From Paractinoplanes ferrugineus (GTDB lineage Bacteria; Actinomycetota; Actinomycetes; Mycobacteriales; Micromonosporaceae), in NCBI RefSeq assembly GCF_016862195.1, contig NZ_BOMM01000038.1:124001-188000 (forward strand): DNA of 64,000 nt, given 5' to 3'. Below the pieces are notes generated by a model that ran no database searches, was not told the origin of the DNA, and saw nothing but the letters and a program-made list of their open reading frames with translations. The translations under genes and the position numbers were made by a program. Shown one piece after another: positions 17,249 to 25,527 of this stretch (its first letter is position 1; the number at the start of each line of letters is the position of its first letter).

Positions 17249-18721
17249 ATGCGTAAGTGGTTACCGCTGGTGACTGTTTGTCTCGGCACCTTCATGCTGC
17301 TCATCGACGTGACCATCGTGAACGTCGCCCTGCCGCCGATGTCCACCGACCTGAACACGTCGTTCAGCTCCCTCCAGTGGGTGATCGACGGCTACGCCCT
17401 GTCCCTCGGGGTGCTGCTGCTCGGTGCCGGCGCCCTCAGCGACATGTACGGGCATCGCCGCTTCTACGTCGGTGGCCTCATCCTGTTCGCCGCCGCCTCG
17501 CTGGCCTGTGGCCTGGCCGCCGACTCGGCCCTGCTGATCGCCGCCCGGGTGGTCCAGGGCATCGGCGCCGCGGCCATGTTCACCACCACGTTCGCCCTGC
17601 TCAACAGCTCCTATCACGGACGTGAGCGCGGGGTCGCGTACGGCGTCTGGGGTGGTGTCTCGGGCGCCGCCACCGCCGTCGGCCCGGTCCTCGGTGGCCT
17701 GCTCACCGAGGGCTTCAGCTGGCGCTGGATCTTCCTGGTGAACCTGCCGATCTGCGTCGCCGCCGTGGTCATGTGCTTCACCGCGCTGCGCCCCGACGGT
17801 GCCCGCCGGCCCGGCACGTTCGACCTGTGGGGCACGGTCACCTTCACGATCGCCGCCGGCACCTCGACGTACGCGGTGATCCGCGCCAATGACGAGGGCT
17901 GGTCGTCGCCCAGAACCTGGGGTCTGCTGATCGTCGCCGGCCTTGCGCTCGGCGCGTTCGTCCTGGTCGAGAAGTACCGCGAGCACCCGATGTTCGATCT
18001 GGCCCTGCTGCGCAACCGGTCGTTCGCCGGCATCCTGACCGCCGGCCTGCTGGTCAACTTCGCCGCGTTCGCCGCGCTGACCTTCACCTCGATCTGGCTG
18101 CAGTCGGTGGTGGGCCTGTCCCCGCTGCGGGCCGGCCTGATCGGCCTGCCGATGTCGCTGTTCTCGATCCTGGCCTCCGGATTCGCCGGGGCCCGCCTGC
18201 AGGGCACCTCGCCGCGCCTGCTCATCGGCGGCGGCATGCTGCTGATCGCCGCCGGCAGCGGGCTCTGCGGCCTGCTCCTCGGCGCCGACTCGAGCTGGCC
18301 CGCGCTGCTGCCCGGGTACGCGGTGATCGGTCTGGGCGTCGGACTGATGCTGCCGGTCCTGTCGTCGTCGGCGATGACCGCGGTGCCGCACTCGCGCGGC
18401 GGCATGGCGGCCGGCTCGCTCACCACGGCCCGCCAGCTCGGCCACGCGATCGGCATCGCGATCCTGGGCACCCTGTTCGCCTCCCGCGCCACCGACCACC
18501 TGGGCGACTCGGACGCCGCCCACGCGGTGGCGGCCGGCCAGTCCGGCCGGCTCATCGGGACGTTCGGCGAGCAGGCGATCCGGGGCGCCGCGGCGGCCGG
18601 CCTCGACGCCGGCTTCTACACCGCCGGGGCGGTCGGTCTGGTCGGCGCGCTTGTGGTCTTCCTTCTCGTCCGGCCGACGCCCGCACCCGGCCCGGAAAGG
18701 GCCCCGGCCATGGCCGCCTGA
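17249..18721 (+). CDS. DHA2-family (EmrB/QacA) major facilitator exporter, 14 TM
   Basis: 490 residues with fourteen hydrophobic segments. Motif A-like GALSDMYGHRRFYVGGL follows helix 2, and motif C-like GPVLGGLLTEGFSWRWIF follows helix 5, together with the N-terminal LVTVCLGTFMLLIDVTIVNVALP typical of DHA2 drug:proton antiporters. AAGGA lies ten bases before the ATG. A strong hairpin follows the stop. It stands alone, so the exported compound cannot be inferred; a multidrug or secondary-metabolite pump is likely. Confidence 0.9.
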   Translation: MRKWLPLVTVCLGTFMLLIDVTIVNVALPPMSTDLNTSFSSLQWVIDGYALSLGVLLLGAGALSDMYGHRRFYVGGLILFAAASLACGLAADSALLIAARVVQGIGAAAMFTTTFALLNSSYHGRERGVAYGVWGGVSGAATAVGPVLGGLLTEGFSWRWIFLVNLPICVAAVVMCFTALRPDGARRPGTFDLWGTVTFTIAAGTSTYAVIRANDEGWSSPRTWGLLIVAGLALGAFVLVEKYREHPMFDLALLRNRSFAGILTAGLLVNFAAFAALTFTSIWLQSVVGLSPLRAGLIGLPMSLFSILASGFAGARLQGTSPRLLIGGGMLLIAAGSGLCGLLLGADSSWPALLPGYAVIGLGVGLMLPVLSSSAMTAVPHSRGGMAAGSLTTARQLGHAIGIAILGTLFASRATDHLGDSDAAHAVAAGQSGRLIGTFGEQAIRGAAAAGLDAGFYTAGAVGLVGALVVFLLVRPTPAPGPERAPAMAA

Positions 18722-18728
18722 TCCTTCA

Positions 18729-18757
18729 CAGCCCGGGTCCACTGCGGACCCGGGCTG
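18729..18757 (+). terminator. Terminator hairpin after the DHA2 exporter
   Basis: A perfect 12-bp stem (CAGCCCGGGTCC pairing with GGACCCGGGCTG) with a five-base loop begins eight bases after the stop, then TTC. There is no U-run, as is common in GC-rich actinobacteria. Confidence 0.8.
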
Positions 18758-18794
18758 TTCGTGTGCAGATCAACCGGGCTTCACCCGCTATCCC

Positions 18795-18800
18795 TAACGT
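18795..18800 (+). promoter_or_regulatory. -10 box TAACGT of a leaderless promoter (phytase-like gene)
   Basis: TAACGT ends eight bases before the ATG at 18809. The eight bases are CGGCCCCC, which cannot act as a ribosome site. Confidence 0.5.
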
Positions 18801-18808
18801 CGGCCCCC

Positions 18809-20011
18809 ATGATGAAGATCAATCCACTGGCACCCGCCGTCGCCGGGGCCCTCGTGCTCTCCCTGACCCTGGGCGGCACCGCTTCGGTGGCCGGCGGCCA
18901 CGGCCCCGTCGCCACCCCCACCCTGACCGGCTGGGCCGCGCTGCCGGCCGGCACCTTCGTGCTCGGCAGCGAGCCGTCCGGCAGCAAGATCACCGGCACC
19001 ACCAACGGCTGGCCGGTGCCCTTCGCCGACCAGCCCGTTCAGGGGTTCTCCGGCATCGTCAAGAACCGGGACGGCTCCTTCGACGTGCTCTCCGACAACG
19101 GCTACGGCAACCAGGCCAACTCCGCCGACTTCCTGCTGCGCATCCAGCGCCTGGCGCCGTCCTTCGCCACCGGCACGGTCGACGTGGTCGGCGGCATCAC
19201 GCTCAGCGACCCGGCGAAGCTCGTTCCGTGGCCGCTGACCCGGCCCGACCGGGTCCTCACCGGCGCCGACTTCGACGTCGAGTCGATCCAGCGGACGGCC
19301 GACGGCACCTACTGGATCGGCGACGAGTTCGGCCCGTACCTCCTGCACTTCGACCGCGCCGGCCGGCTCCTCGCCGCACCCGTCCCGGTCGCCGGCGTCG
19401 TCGCCCCGGAGACCGCGGCCCGTACCGGGGTGCCGGCCACCACGATCAGCAGCAAGGGTTACGAGGGCCTGGCCGCCACCCCCGACGGGCGGCACCTCTA
19501 CGGGCTGCTCGAAGGCACGGTCAACGGCGACACCCCCGGCCGGCTGCGCTTCAACGAGTTCGATCTGCGCACCCGGACCTACACCGGCAAGCGCTACCTC
19601 TACCAGCTGGGCGACCCGTCGCTGGCCATCGGCGACGCGATCGCCGTCGACAACAACCGCTTCCTGGTGATCGAACGCGACGGCGGCCAGGGCGCCACTG
19701 CCGTGGTCAAGCGCGTCTACCTGGCCGACAAACGCGACCGGAACCGCGACGGCGTGCTGGACAAGACCCTCCTGGTCGACCTGATGAACATCGCCAACCC
19801 CCGTCACCTCGGCGGCTTCGGCGACAAGTTCACCTTCCCGTTCCAGACCATCGAGGACATCGTGATCCTCGACAACCACAAGATCGCTGTCCTCAACGAC
19901 AACAACTTCCCGTTCTCCACCGGCCGCTCCGCCACCGCGGCCGACAACAACGAATGGATCACCATCGAGCTGCCCCGCTCCCTCGACGCCGACCCCCGAG
20001 TCCTCCGCTGA
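18809..20011 (+). CDS. Secreted esterase-like phytase-family beta-propeller protein
   Basis: 400 residues, taking the first of two adjacent ATGs (18809, 18812). A signal peptide is clear: MMKINPLAPAVAGALVLSLT then LGGTASVAGG, with a likely cleavage near residue 28-30. The mature part has SDNGYGNQANSADFLLRI, GADFDVESIQ, YWIGDEFGPYLLHF, SKGYEGLA and IEDIVILDNHKIAVLNDNNFP, the acidic motifs of the Phytase-like (esterase-like) family. It is probably a calcium-binding extracytoplasmic phosphoesterase or esterase; substrate unknown. Monocistronic, between two strong hairpins. Confidence 0.85.
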   Translation: MMKINPLAPAVAGALVLSLTLGGTASVAGGHGPVATPTLTGWAALPAGTFVLGSEPSGSKITGTTNGWPVPFADQPVQGFSGIVKNRDGSFDVLSDNGYGNQANSADFLLRIQRLAPSFATGTVDVVGGITLSDPAKLVPWPLTRPDRVLTGADFDVESIQRTADGTYWIGDEFGPYLLHFDRAGRLLAAPVPVAGVVAPETAARTGVPATTISSKGYEGLAATPDGRHLYGLLEGTVNGDTPGRLRFNEFDLRTRTYTGKRYLYQLGDPSLAIGDAIAVDNNRFLVIERDGGQGATAVVKRVYLADKRDRNRDGVLDKTLLVDLMNIANPRHLGGFGDKFTFPFQTIEDIVILDNHKIAVLNDNNFPFSTGRSATAADNNEWITIELPRSLDADPRVLR

Positions 20012-20075
20012 CCACCCCTGTCGGGCCGCCGCGTCGACCGGCGATTTCGGGCTGCGGAAGCTGCTCGTGACCCCT

Positions 20076-20131
20076 TTTTCCCAGAGAAAGTGGGGCCTCT
20101 CAAGCACGCCGAGGCCCCACTTTCCCGGAAC
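20076..20131. repeat. Copy of a dispersed palindromic element (partner at 38363-38417)
   Basis: Contains the perfect 14-bp hairpin at 20086-20124 and flanks TTTTTCCC and CCCGGAACG. The order of matching blocks with the minus strand at 38.4 kb extends beyond the stem, which favours common origin over chance. Confidence 0.5.
20086..20124. terminator. Long perfect hairpin between the phytase-like and RidA genes
   Basis: GAAAGTGGGGCCTC (20086-20099) pairs perfectly with GAGGCCCCACTTTC (20111-20124) around an 11-base loop. It could terminate transcription from the left. The surrounding 55 bases also resemble 38363-38417, so it may be a copy of a dispersed palindromic element rather than a gene-specific terminator. 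Confidence 0.65.
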
Positions 20132-20258
20132 GTGCGGGGGAACGCGGCATCGCGGGCAATGTGGCGGGCCCGGAGCGCGCCGCCGCCCTGGGGCCGCAGG
20201 GCGGCGGGGTGGCCGAGGCGCGCGCGGGGTGGTGAGGCGCCGTGGGCTGCGTCCGGGT

Positions 20259-20264
20259 TAGCGT
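20259..20264 (+). promoter_or_regulatory. -10 box TAGCGT of a leaderless promoter (RidA gene)
   Basis: TAGCGT lies six bases before the second of two adjacent GTG codons (20268, 20271), which decides for 20271 as the start. Confidence 0.45.
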
Positions 20265-20270
20265 CCGGTG

Positions 20271-20654
20271 GTGAGCGAGCGACGGGTGATTCTGAGTGGG
20301 TCGACCTTCGAGGAGCAGATCGGTTATGCGCGGGCTGTCGTCGACGGGGACGACGTGCACGTCTCCGGGACCACCGGGTTCGACTACCGCACCATGACGA
20401 TCTCGGCCGACGTCGTCGAGCAGGTCGAGCAGTGCCTGCGCAACATCGAGGCGGCCCTGACCGAGGCCGGCTGTACGTTCGCCGACGTCCTGCGGGTGCG
20501 CTATCTGCTGCCGGAGCGGGCCGATTTCGAGCCCTGCTGGCCGGCCCTGCGCCGGGCCTTCGGCGCGACGCGGCCGGCGGCCACGATGATGGTGTGCGGG
20601 CTGGCCGACCCGCGGATGCGGATCGAGATCGAGGTGTACGCGCGGCGTCACTGA
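20271..20654 (+). CDS. RidA family protein
   Basis: 127 residues. It shows STFEEQIGYARAVVDGDDVHVSGTTG, the long turn DYRTMTISADVVEQVEQCLRNIEAALTEAG and DVLRVRYLLPERADF. The end (TRPAATMMVCGLADP, then RMRIEIEVYARR) has Arg at the position before P-A-x-T, as in substrate-binding Rid proteins, and the D-Y-x-T insertion is typical of a non-archetypal Rid subgroup. It probably hydrolyses reactive enamines or imines. It converges with and overlaps the Lrp-type regulator by seven bases. It differs clearly from the RidA at 7840-8217. Confidence 0.85.
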   Translation: MSERRVILSGSTFEEQIGYARAVVDGDDVHVSGTTGFDYRTMTISADVVEQVEQCLRNIEAALTEAGCTFADVLRVRYLLPERADFEPCWPALRRAFGATRPAATMMVCGLADPRMRIEIEVYARRH

Positions 20655-21661
20655 GGGGGCGGCTCGCGGATCAGGCCGTTGTCGACGAGCGAGTGCGAGT
20701 GTTTGAGCCGCACCATCTGCGGCACTATCTCGACCCGCTGGATGCTGTCGATCTCGGCGACCTTCGTCGTCAGGTAGTGGTAGAGCGCCTCGGCGTCGGT
20801 CGCGATCGCCGACGCCATCAGGTTGGCGGTGCCGGTCACCGCGCCCACGAAGGCCAGCTGCGGGTGGTCGGCCAGCCGGGCGCCGGTGGCGGCCAGGTGG
20901 GCCGGTGCCACGGTGAACCACAGGTTGGCCACCGCGTGCATGCCGACCGCCACGGTCGCCACGTCCACGTGGAAATAGATCGCCCCGGCGGCGGTCAGTT
21001 CGTTGACCCGGTGGGCCGCCTGGCGCTGGCTCCAGCCGGTGGCGGCGGCGATCGCGGCCCAGCTGGACCGGCCGTCGCGGCTCAGGGCGGCCAGCAGTGG
21101 GCGGTCCGCGTCCTCGACCTGGGTCGCGCCGGTCGGATGCGGGGCCTGTTCCGGCGTGCCGTCCCGGAGGAAGGCCTGCTGGGCCGGGGACAGGTCGTGG
21201 TCGGGGGCCACCCAGTCGGCCTCCCCCCGCCCGGCGAAGCGGTGCAGCATCTGGTGCGCGCTGAAGGCCAGCACACTCGACGCCCGGGGCAGGTGGTGCA
21301 GCAGGCCGGACTGCGGATCGCCGACCTCGGCCTGGCAGGTGACCTCGGCCCCGCCGGCGCCGATGCTCACCCAGGACGTGTCGCCGCGCTGGGCGAGGGC
21401 GTGGGCGAGGGTCGGGGCGGTGCCGGGCCGGCAGCCGATGCGCAGCGTCCAGTAGCTCCCGCCGGTGCGGTGGGTGGCCTCGGGCCGGGCGACGATCCGG
21501 ACGTAGCGGGCGGTGCGCATGCGCTGAAATCGGCGGGCGACCGTCTGCTCGGACACCTCGAGCACGGTGGCGATGCGGGCGAACGGCGCACGCGGGGCGA
21601 GCTGAAGTGTGTGGAGGATCTGTCGATCCAGAGCGTCGAGCGTGCTGGATTCGGTCGGCAT
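20648..21661 (-). CDS. Lrp/AsnC-type regulator with two fused units
   Basis: 337 residues, about twice the usual Lrp length. Unit 1: helix-turn-helix STLDALDRQILHTLQLAP with FARIATVLEVSEQTVARR, followed by a ligand-domain-like stretch. Unit 2: EDADRPLLAALSRDGRSS, WAAIAAATGWSQRQAAHRV, then a RAM-like domain including FVGAVTGTANLMASAIATD and a C-terminal IVPQMVRLKHSHSLVD. The start is the ATG at 21661 because TACGCT lies six bases upstream on the minus strand (leaderless). An ATG at 21682 would lie upstream of that -10 box. It likely senses an amino acid and may control the convergent RidA or the divergent membrane-protein gene. Confidence 0.85.
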   Translation of the reverse strand: MPTESSTLDALDRQILHTLQLAPRAPFARIATVLEVSEQTVARRFQRMRTARYVRIVARPEATHRTGGSYWTLRIGCRPGTAPTLAHALAQRGDTSWVSIGAGGAEVTCQAEVGDPQSGLLHHLPRASSVLAFSAHQMLHRFAGRGEADWVAPDHDLSPAQQAFLRDGTPEQAPHPTGATQVEDADRPLLAALSRDGRSSWAAIAAATGWSQRQAAHRVNELTAAGAIYFHVDVATVAVGMHAVANLWFTVAPAHLAATGARLADHPQLAFVGAVTGTANLMASAIATDAEALYHYLTTKVAEIDSIQRVEIVPQMVRLKHSHSLVDNGLIREPPPQ

Positions 21662-21667
21662 GGGATC

Positions 21668-21673
21668 AGCGTA
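21668..21673 (-). promoter_or_regulatory. -10 box TACGCT of a leaderless promoter (Lrp-type gene)
   Basis: TACGCT on the minus strand ends six bases before the ATG at 21661-21659. Confidence 0.45.
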
Positions 21674-21727
21674 CGGCGGCATCCCCCGGAGAGGTGAGTC
21701 GCCGTGGCGGGGGATGGGATCGAACGA

Positions 21728-21744
21728 TTGACACGTCTAGTGTC
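21728..21744. promoter_or_regulatory. TTGACA -35-like box within an inverted repeat
   Basis: TTGACA (21728-21733) is a consensus -35 box. It overlaps the inverted repeat GACAC-gtcta-GTGTC (21730-21744). A -10 box is ambiguous (GATAAA at 21746 or 21755). It could be the promoter and operator of the following membrane-protein gene. Confidence 0.35.
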
Positions 21745-21886
21745 CGATAAACCGGATAAAAAGCGCCAAAACCGGAGTCGCCGCATGTCCTTGTTCCGCG
21801 CCGCGAACAACGTCAACAAGCCCTCCGGTACGAACGAGGGCCCCTACCCGATCAACCGGTCGATCAGAGCGACGGAAGGACCCGCC

Positions 21887-22474
21887 GTGCGGATCGTGGA
21901 CCGTCCCCGCCGCCGCGACCGGCTGGTCTGGCTCGGCCTGCTCGTCGCGCTGTTCGCTCTCGTCACATCGTCGATCTCGGGACTGGCGGCGTGGCAGGCG
22001 ATGAAAGTCTCCCGGCTGGTGGCGATGACCCGGGTGCCGGCCGCGGCCGGCGGGCACGCGGACGCGGGCACCGGCTACCACGTCACGTACGCCCAGGAGC
22101 CGTTGAAAGTGCAGGTGGGCTGCTCCGCCGTACTGTTCATGGATCTTGACGAACCCCGCTCGAATGCCGATGAGCGGGTGAGCGACATGCGTTACGACAG
22201 CCGGTGCGGCACCGACGCGCCGCGCCTGAGCCTCGGCCCCGGCGCCGCCGCCGGGGCCGAGGTGAAGGACCTCGACCTGGACGCGGCCGGCTGCGAGCGG
22301 GCCATCCGCACCAGCCCGATCGGGCCGGGTGGCAGCGTCCAGGTTCGCAAGGGTGCCGTGCTGTGTGTGCTGACTGCCGCCGATCCAGCCGCGATGGCCC
22401 TGGTGGAGGTGACCGACGTGGGGCGGACCGGCACCGCCGGCATGCGGGCCACCTCCTGGAAGGTCGCGGGCTGA
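21887..22474 (+). CDS. Small single-pass membrane protein of unknown function
   Basis: 195 residues from GTG 21887, which has GGAAGGA six bases upstream. An ATG at 21785 with GGAG is an alternative adding 34 residues. A basic N-terminus (DRPRRRDRL) precedes one transmembrane helix (about residues 14-36, VWLGLLVALFALVTSSISGL), then an extracytoplasmic domain of about 155 residues with four Cys (VGCSAVLF, SRCGTD, AAGCERA, VLCVLTA) that could form two disulfides. No family recognised. It is followed by a hairpin and aspS. Confidence 0.6.
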   Translation: MRIVDRPRRRDRLVWLGLLVALFALVTSSISGLAAWQAMKVSRLVAMTRVPAAAGGHADAGTGYHVTYAQEPLKVQVGCSAVLFMDLDEPRSNADERVSDMRYDSRCGTDAPRLSLGPGAAAGAEVKDLDLDAAGCERAIRTSPIGPGGSVQVRKGAVLCVLTAADPAAMALVEVTDVGRTGTAGMRATSWKVAG

Positions 22475-22497
22475 GGAAGGGTTGGCGGCGGTCGCGC

Positions 22498-22529
22498 GGG
22501 GCGCTCCTGACAGAATGTGGGAGCGCCCC
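22498..22529 (+). terminator. Hairpin between the membrane-protein gene and aspS
   Basis: GGGGCGCTCC (22498-22507) pairs perfectly with GGAGCGCCCC (22520-22529) around a 12-base loop. It lies 24 bases after the preceding stop and 27 before aspS. CAGAAT in the loop could be an aspS -10 box, so the hairpin may also regulate it. Confidence 0.6.
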
Positions 22530-22556
22530 GTGTTGATCTGAAGGAGACGAGTTCCC

Positions 22557-24359
22557 GTGATCCGTACCCATAACGCCGGCAGCCTGCGCGCGAGCGACGC
22601 CGGTCAGACGGTGACGCTCGCCGGGTGGGTGGCCCGCCGGCGCGACCACGGCGGGGTCATCTTCGTCGACCTCCGGGACGCCTCCGGCGTCGTGCAGGTG
22701 GTCTTCCGCGAGGAAGACGCCCACGCCCTGCGCAACGAGTACTGCGTGAAGGTCGTCGGCGAGGTCAACGCCCGGCCCGGCGGCAACGAGAACCCCGACC
22801 TGGCCACCGGCGCCATCGAGGTCGTCGCCAGCGAGCTGACCGTGCTGTCCGAGGCCGCGCCGCTGCCGCTGCCGGTCGACGACGCGACCTCCTCGGCCGA
22901 CGACCTCCGCCTCAAATACCGTTACCTCGACCTGCGCCGCTCCGGCCCGTCGGCCGCCCTGCGCCTGCGCAGCCGGGCCAACCAGATCGCCCGCGAGGTG
23001 CTGCACGCCCGCGACTTCAACGAGATCGAGACCCCGACGCTGACCCGGTCCACCCCCGAGGGCGCCCGCGACTTCCTGGTCCCGGTCCGCCTGCAGCCCG
23101 GCACGTGGTATGCCCTGCCCCAGTCCCCGCAGCTGTTCAAGCAGCTGCTGATGGTGGCCGGCCTGGAGCGGTACTACCAGATCGCCCGCTGCTACCGCGA
23201 CGAGGACTTCCGGGCCGACCGGCAGCCCGAGTTCACCCAGCTCGACATCGAGATGTCGTTCGTGACCCAGGACGACATCATCGAGCTCGGCGAACAGATC
23301 GTCAGCAAGCTGTGGAGCGAGCTCGCCGGCTACCAGGTGCAGCTGCCGATCCCGCGGATCACCTGGACCGACGCGATGAACCGCTACGGCTCCGACAAGC
23401 CCGACCTGCGCTACGGCGTGGAGCTCCGCGAGCTCACGTCCTACCTGCAGGGCACCGAGTTCCGCGTCTTCGCCGGGGCGATCGCGGCCGGTGGTTACGT
23501 CGGCGCCGTGGTGATGCCGGGCGGCGCGTCGCAGACCCGCAAGGAGCTGGACGGCTGGCAGGACTGGGCCAAGGCCCGCGGCGCCCGCGGCCTGGCCTAC
23601 GTGGTGCTCGACGCGGAGACCGGCGAGCCGCGTGGCCCGGTCGCCAAGAACCTGTCGGCCGAGCACCTGAGCGGGCTGGCCGACGAGGTCGGCGCGAAGC
23701 CGGGCGACGCGATCTTCTTCGCCGCGGCCAACGAGCGCCGCGAGGCCCAGGAACTGCTCGGCGCGGCCCGCATCGAGATCGCCAAGCGCGCCAAGCTGAT
23801 CGACGAGAGCGCCTGGGCGTTCTGCTGGGTCGTCGACGCCCCCATGTTCGAGAAGACCGACGACGGCGGCTGGACCGCCGTCCACCACCCCTTCACCTCG
23901 CCGAACGACGAGTGGATCGGCAACTTCGAGGAGGCGCCCGACCGCGCTCTCGCCTATGCCTACGACATCGTGGTGAACGGCAACGAGATCGGCGGCGGCA
24001 GCGTTCGTATCCACCGGGCCGACGTGCAGAGCCGGGTCTTCGACCTGCTCGGCATCACCCCGGAAGAGGCGCAGGACAAGTTCGGCTTCCTGCTCGAGGC
24101 GTTCAAGTACGGCCCTCCGCCGCACGCCGGCATCGCCCTCGGCTGGGACCGAACCTGCATGCTGCTCTCCGGCAACGAGTCGATCCGCGAGGTCATCGCG
24201 TTCCCCAAGACCCGCGGCGGTTACGACCCGCTGACCACCGCGCCGACCCCGATCACCGCGCAGCAGCGGCTCGAGGCCGGCATCGACGCCAAGCCCAAGG
24301 CGCCGGCCGCCGCGGCCGGCACCGGTGGTCAGGCCGCCCCCGTGGAACACTCCAACTGA
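22557..24359 (+). CDS. aspS: Aspartyl-tRNA synthetase
   Basis: 600 residues, class II synthetase that charges tRNA-Asp (and possibly tRNA-Asn if the enzyme is non-discriminating, as in many actinobacteria). The N-terminal OB anticodon domain begins IRTHNAGSLRASDAGQTVTL. The catalytic core has YRYLDLRR, motif 2 ARCYRDEDFRADRQPEFTQL, a GAD insertion, and motif 3 GIALGWDRTCMLLSG. A short Ala/Pro-rich tail ends the protein. The GTG start has AAGGAG nine bases upstream. It is coupled with the next gene through a CTGA overlap. Confidence 0.97.
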   Translation: MIRTHNAGSLRASDAGQTVTLAGWVARRRDHGGVIFVDLRDASGVVQVVFREEDAHALRNEYCVKVVGEVNARPGGNENPDLATGAIEVVASELTVLSEAAPLPLPVDDATSSADDLRLKYRYLDLRRSGPSAALRLRSRANQIAREVLHARDFNEIETPTLTRSTPEGARDFLVPVRLQPGTWYALPQSPQLFKQLLMVAGLERYYQIARCYRDEDFRADRQPEFTQLDIEMSFVTQDDIIELGEQIVSKLWSELAGYQVQLPIPRITWTDAMNRYGSDKPDLRYGVELRELTSYLQGTEFRVFAGAIAAGGYVGAVVMPGGASQTRKELDGWQDWAKARGARGLAYVVLDAETGEPRGPVAKNLSAEHLSGLADEVGAKPGDAIFFAAANERREAQELLGAARIEIAKRAKLIDESAWAFCWVVDAPMFEKTDDGGWTAVHHPFTSPNDEWIGNFEEAPDRALAYAYDIVVNGNEIGGGSVRIHRADVQSRVFDLLGITPEEAQDKFGFLLEAFKYGPPPHAGIALGWDRTCMLLSGNESIREVIAFPKTRGGYDPLTTAPTPITAQQRLEAGIDAKPKAPAAAAGTGGQAAPVEHSN

Positions 24360-25174
24360 GAATTCTCGTCGTCGGCGCCGGCGGCTACCTGGGTCGCCAG
24401 GTGGTCCGCCGGGCCACGGCCCGCGGCCACGAGGTGGTGGGCACGGCGACGACGGCGGCTTCCGGTCACCGGGTGCTCGACGTCCGGTCCCGCGAGGCGG
24501 TGCTCGCGCTGCTTGCTGACGTACGGGCGGAAGCCGTGCTCAACCTGGCGGCGAAGATGGACGACTGGGCGGTGACCGCGGACGGTGCCGCCCACGTGGC
24601 TGTCGGGGCGGGCGACACCCGGCTCGTACACGTCTCGTCCGACGTGGTGCACGGGGGCCGGTCCACGCCGTACACCGAGGATGATCCGCCGGACCCGAAG
24701 AGTCGGTACGGCGCGGCCAAAGCCGCCGCCGAGACCGCCGTGGCGGCCATCGCGCCGCGGGCCGCGATCGTGCGCACCTCGCTGATCGTCGGGACCGACG
24801 ACAGCCAGCACATCCGCCTCGTGCACGACCTGCTGGCCGGGCGGCGCAGCGGGTTCCTGTTCGAGGACGAGATCCGCTGCCCGGTGCACGTCGACGACCT
24901 GGCCGACGCGCTCGTCGAGCTGGCCGAGGGCGAGCACGCGGGCGTGCTCAACGTGGCCGGACCGGAAGCGATCTCGCGCGCCGAGCTGGGCCGGCTGGTG
25001 GCGCGCCGGGCCGGCATCGATCCGCGGCGGGTGCCGACCGGGCTGACCGCCGACGCGAAGCTGGGGCCGCGGGCCTCCGACGTCAAACTCGACATCACCC
25101 GTGCGCTGGGAATTCTCCGCCGGTCCCGGCTTCGGCCGGTCTCCGCCGACGAGGAGATCCAGGGTGGAGTTTGA
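24356..25174 (+). CDS. NAD(P)-dependent sugar-nucleotide reductase/epimerase-like protein, probable CTG start
   Basis: 272 residues of the extended SDR family, closest in look to dTDP-4-dehydrorhamnose reductase. It starts RILVVGAGGYLGRQVV (Rossmann Gly motif) and has AVLNLAAKMDDW, LVHVSSDVVHGG, the catalytic YGAAKAAAE (Y-x3-K) and a C-terminal HVDDLADALVELA. No ATG, GTG or TTG exists in frame near the N-terminus. The CTG at 24356-24358, overlapping the aspS stop as CTGA, sits exactly where homologues have the Met of 'MRILVVGAGG', so I take it as the start. A nucleotide error is the other explanation. Confidence 0.8.
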   Translation: MRILVVGAGGYLGRQVVRRATARGHEVVGTATTAASGHRVLDVRSREAVLALLADVRAEAVLNLAAKMDDWAVTADGAAHVAVGAGDTRLVHVSSDVVHGGRSTPYTEDDPPDPKSRYGAAKAAAETAVAAIAPRAAIVRTSLIVGTDDSQHIRLVHDLLAGRRSGFLFEDEIRCPVHVDDLADALVELAEGEHAGVLNVAGPEAISRAELGRLVARRAGIDPRRVPTGLTADAKLGPRASDVKLDITRALGILRRSRLRPVSADEEIQGGV

Positions 25175-25232
25175 CGGACATCGAGGCGTGGGTATTCGCC
25201 CGCCACAAGGCTCTCACCCCTCGGAGGATCTG

Positions 25233-25451
25233 ATGCTCGCCATCGCTGCGGCGGTTGTTTTCGGTTTCGCGCTTCTTCTCGACTTCCTCAACACCAACTT
25301 CGGTGCCCCCGACCTGTTCAACTTCCAGACCCTGGCCATGCTCGGGTTCTTCCTGCTGGCCCTCTACCTGGCCGGCGTCGGCAGCGGCCCGCGCAACTCC
25401 AGTGGCAGCAGCGGCCGCCGCTTCTACGGCCGTCGTCCGGGCCGGGGCTGA
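25233..25451 (+). CDS. Small membrane protein, two TM segments
   Basis: 72 residues. MLAIAAAVVFGFALLLDFLN and FQTLAMLGFFLLALYLAGVG are two hydrophobic helices joined by NTNFGAPDLFN. The tail GRRFYGRRPGRG is basic. GGAGG lies six bases before the ATG. The compact two-helix type is widespread near aspS/rarA in actinobacteria in my general recollection, but I cannot assign a function. Confidence 0.7.
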   Translation: MLAIAAAVVFGFALLLDFLNTNFGAPDLFNFQTLAMLGFFLLALYLAGVGSGPRNSSGSSGRRFYGRRPGRG

Positions 25452-25513
25452 TCTCCGCGTTCGCGGTCCGGCCCGCTCGCACGGTGCATTTCGGGCATCG
25501 TGCGGCGGGCCGG

Positions 25514-25519
25514 TACTGT
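25514..25519 (+). promoter_or_regulatory. -10 box TACTGT of a leaderless promoter (rarA)
   Basis: TACTGT ends eight bases before the ATG at 25528. No Shine-Dalgarno sequence is seen. Confidence 0.5.
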
Positions 25520-25527
25520 CGGTCCCG

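Noticed and set aside
20181..20206. Second hairpin (CGCCGCCCT with AGGGCGGCG) after the 14-bp hairpin
   Set aside because: Stem is simple GC repeat in very GC-rich DNA and has no gene end beside it; could be chance, so not listed as a terminator.
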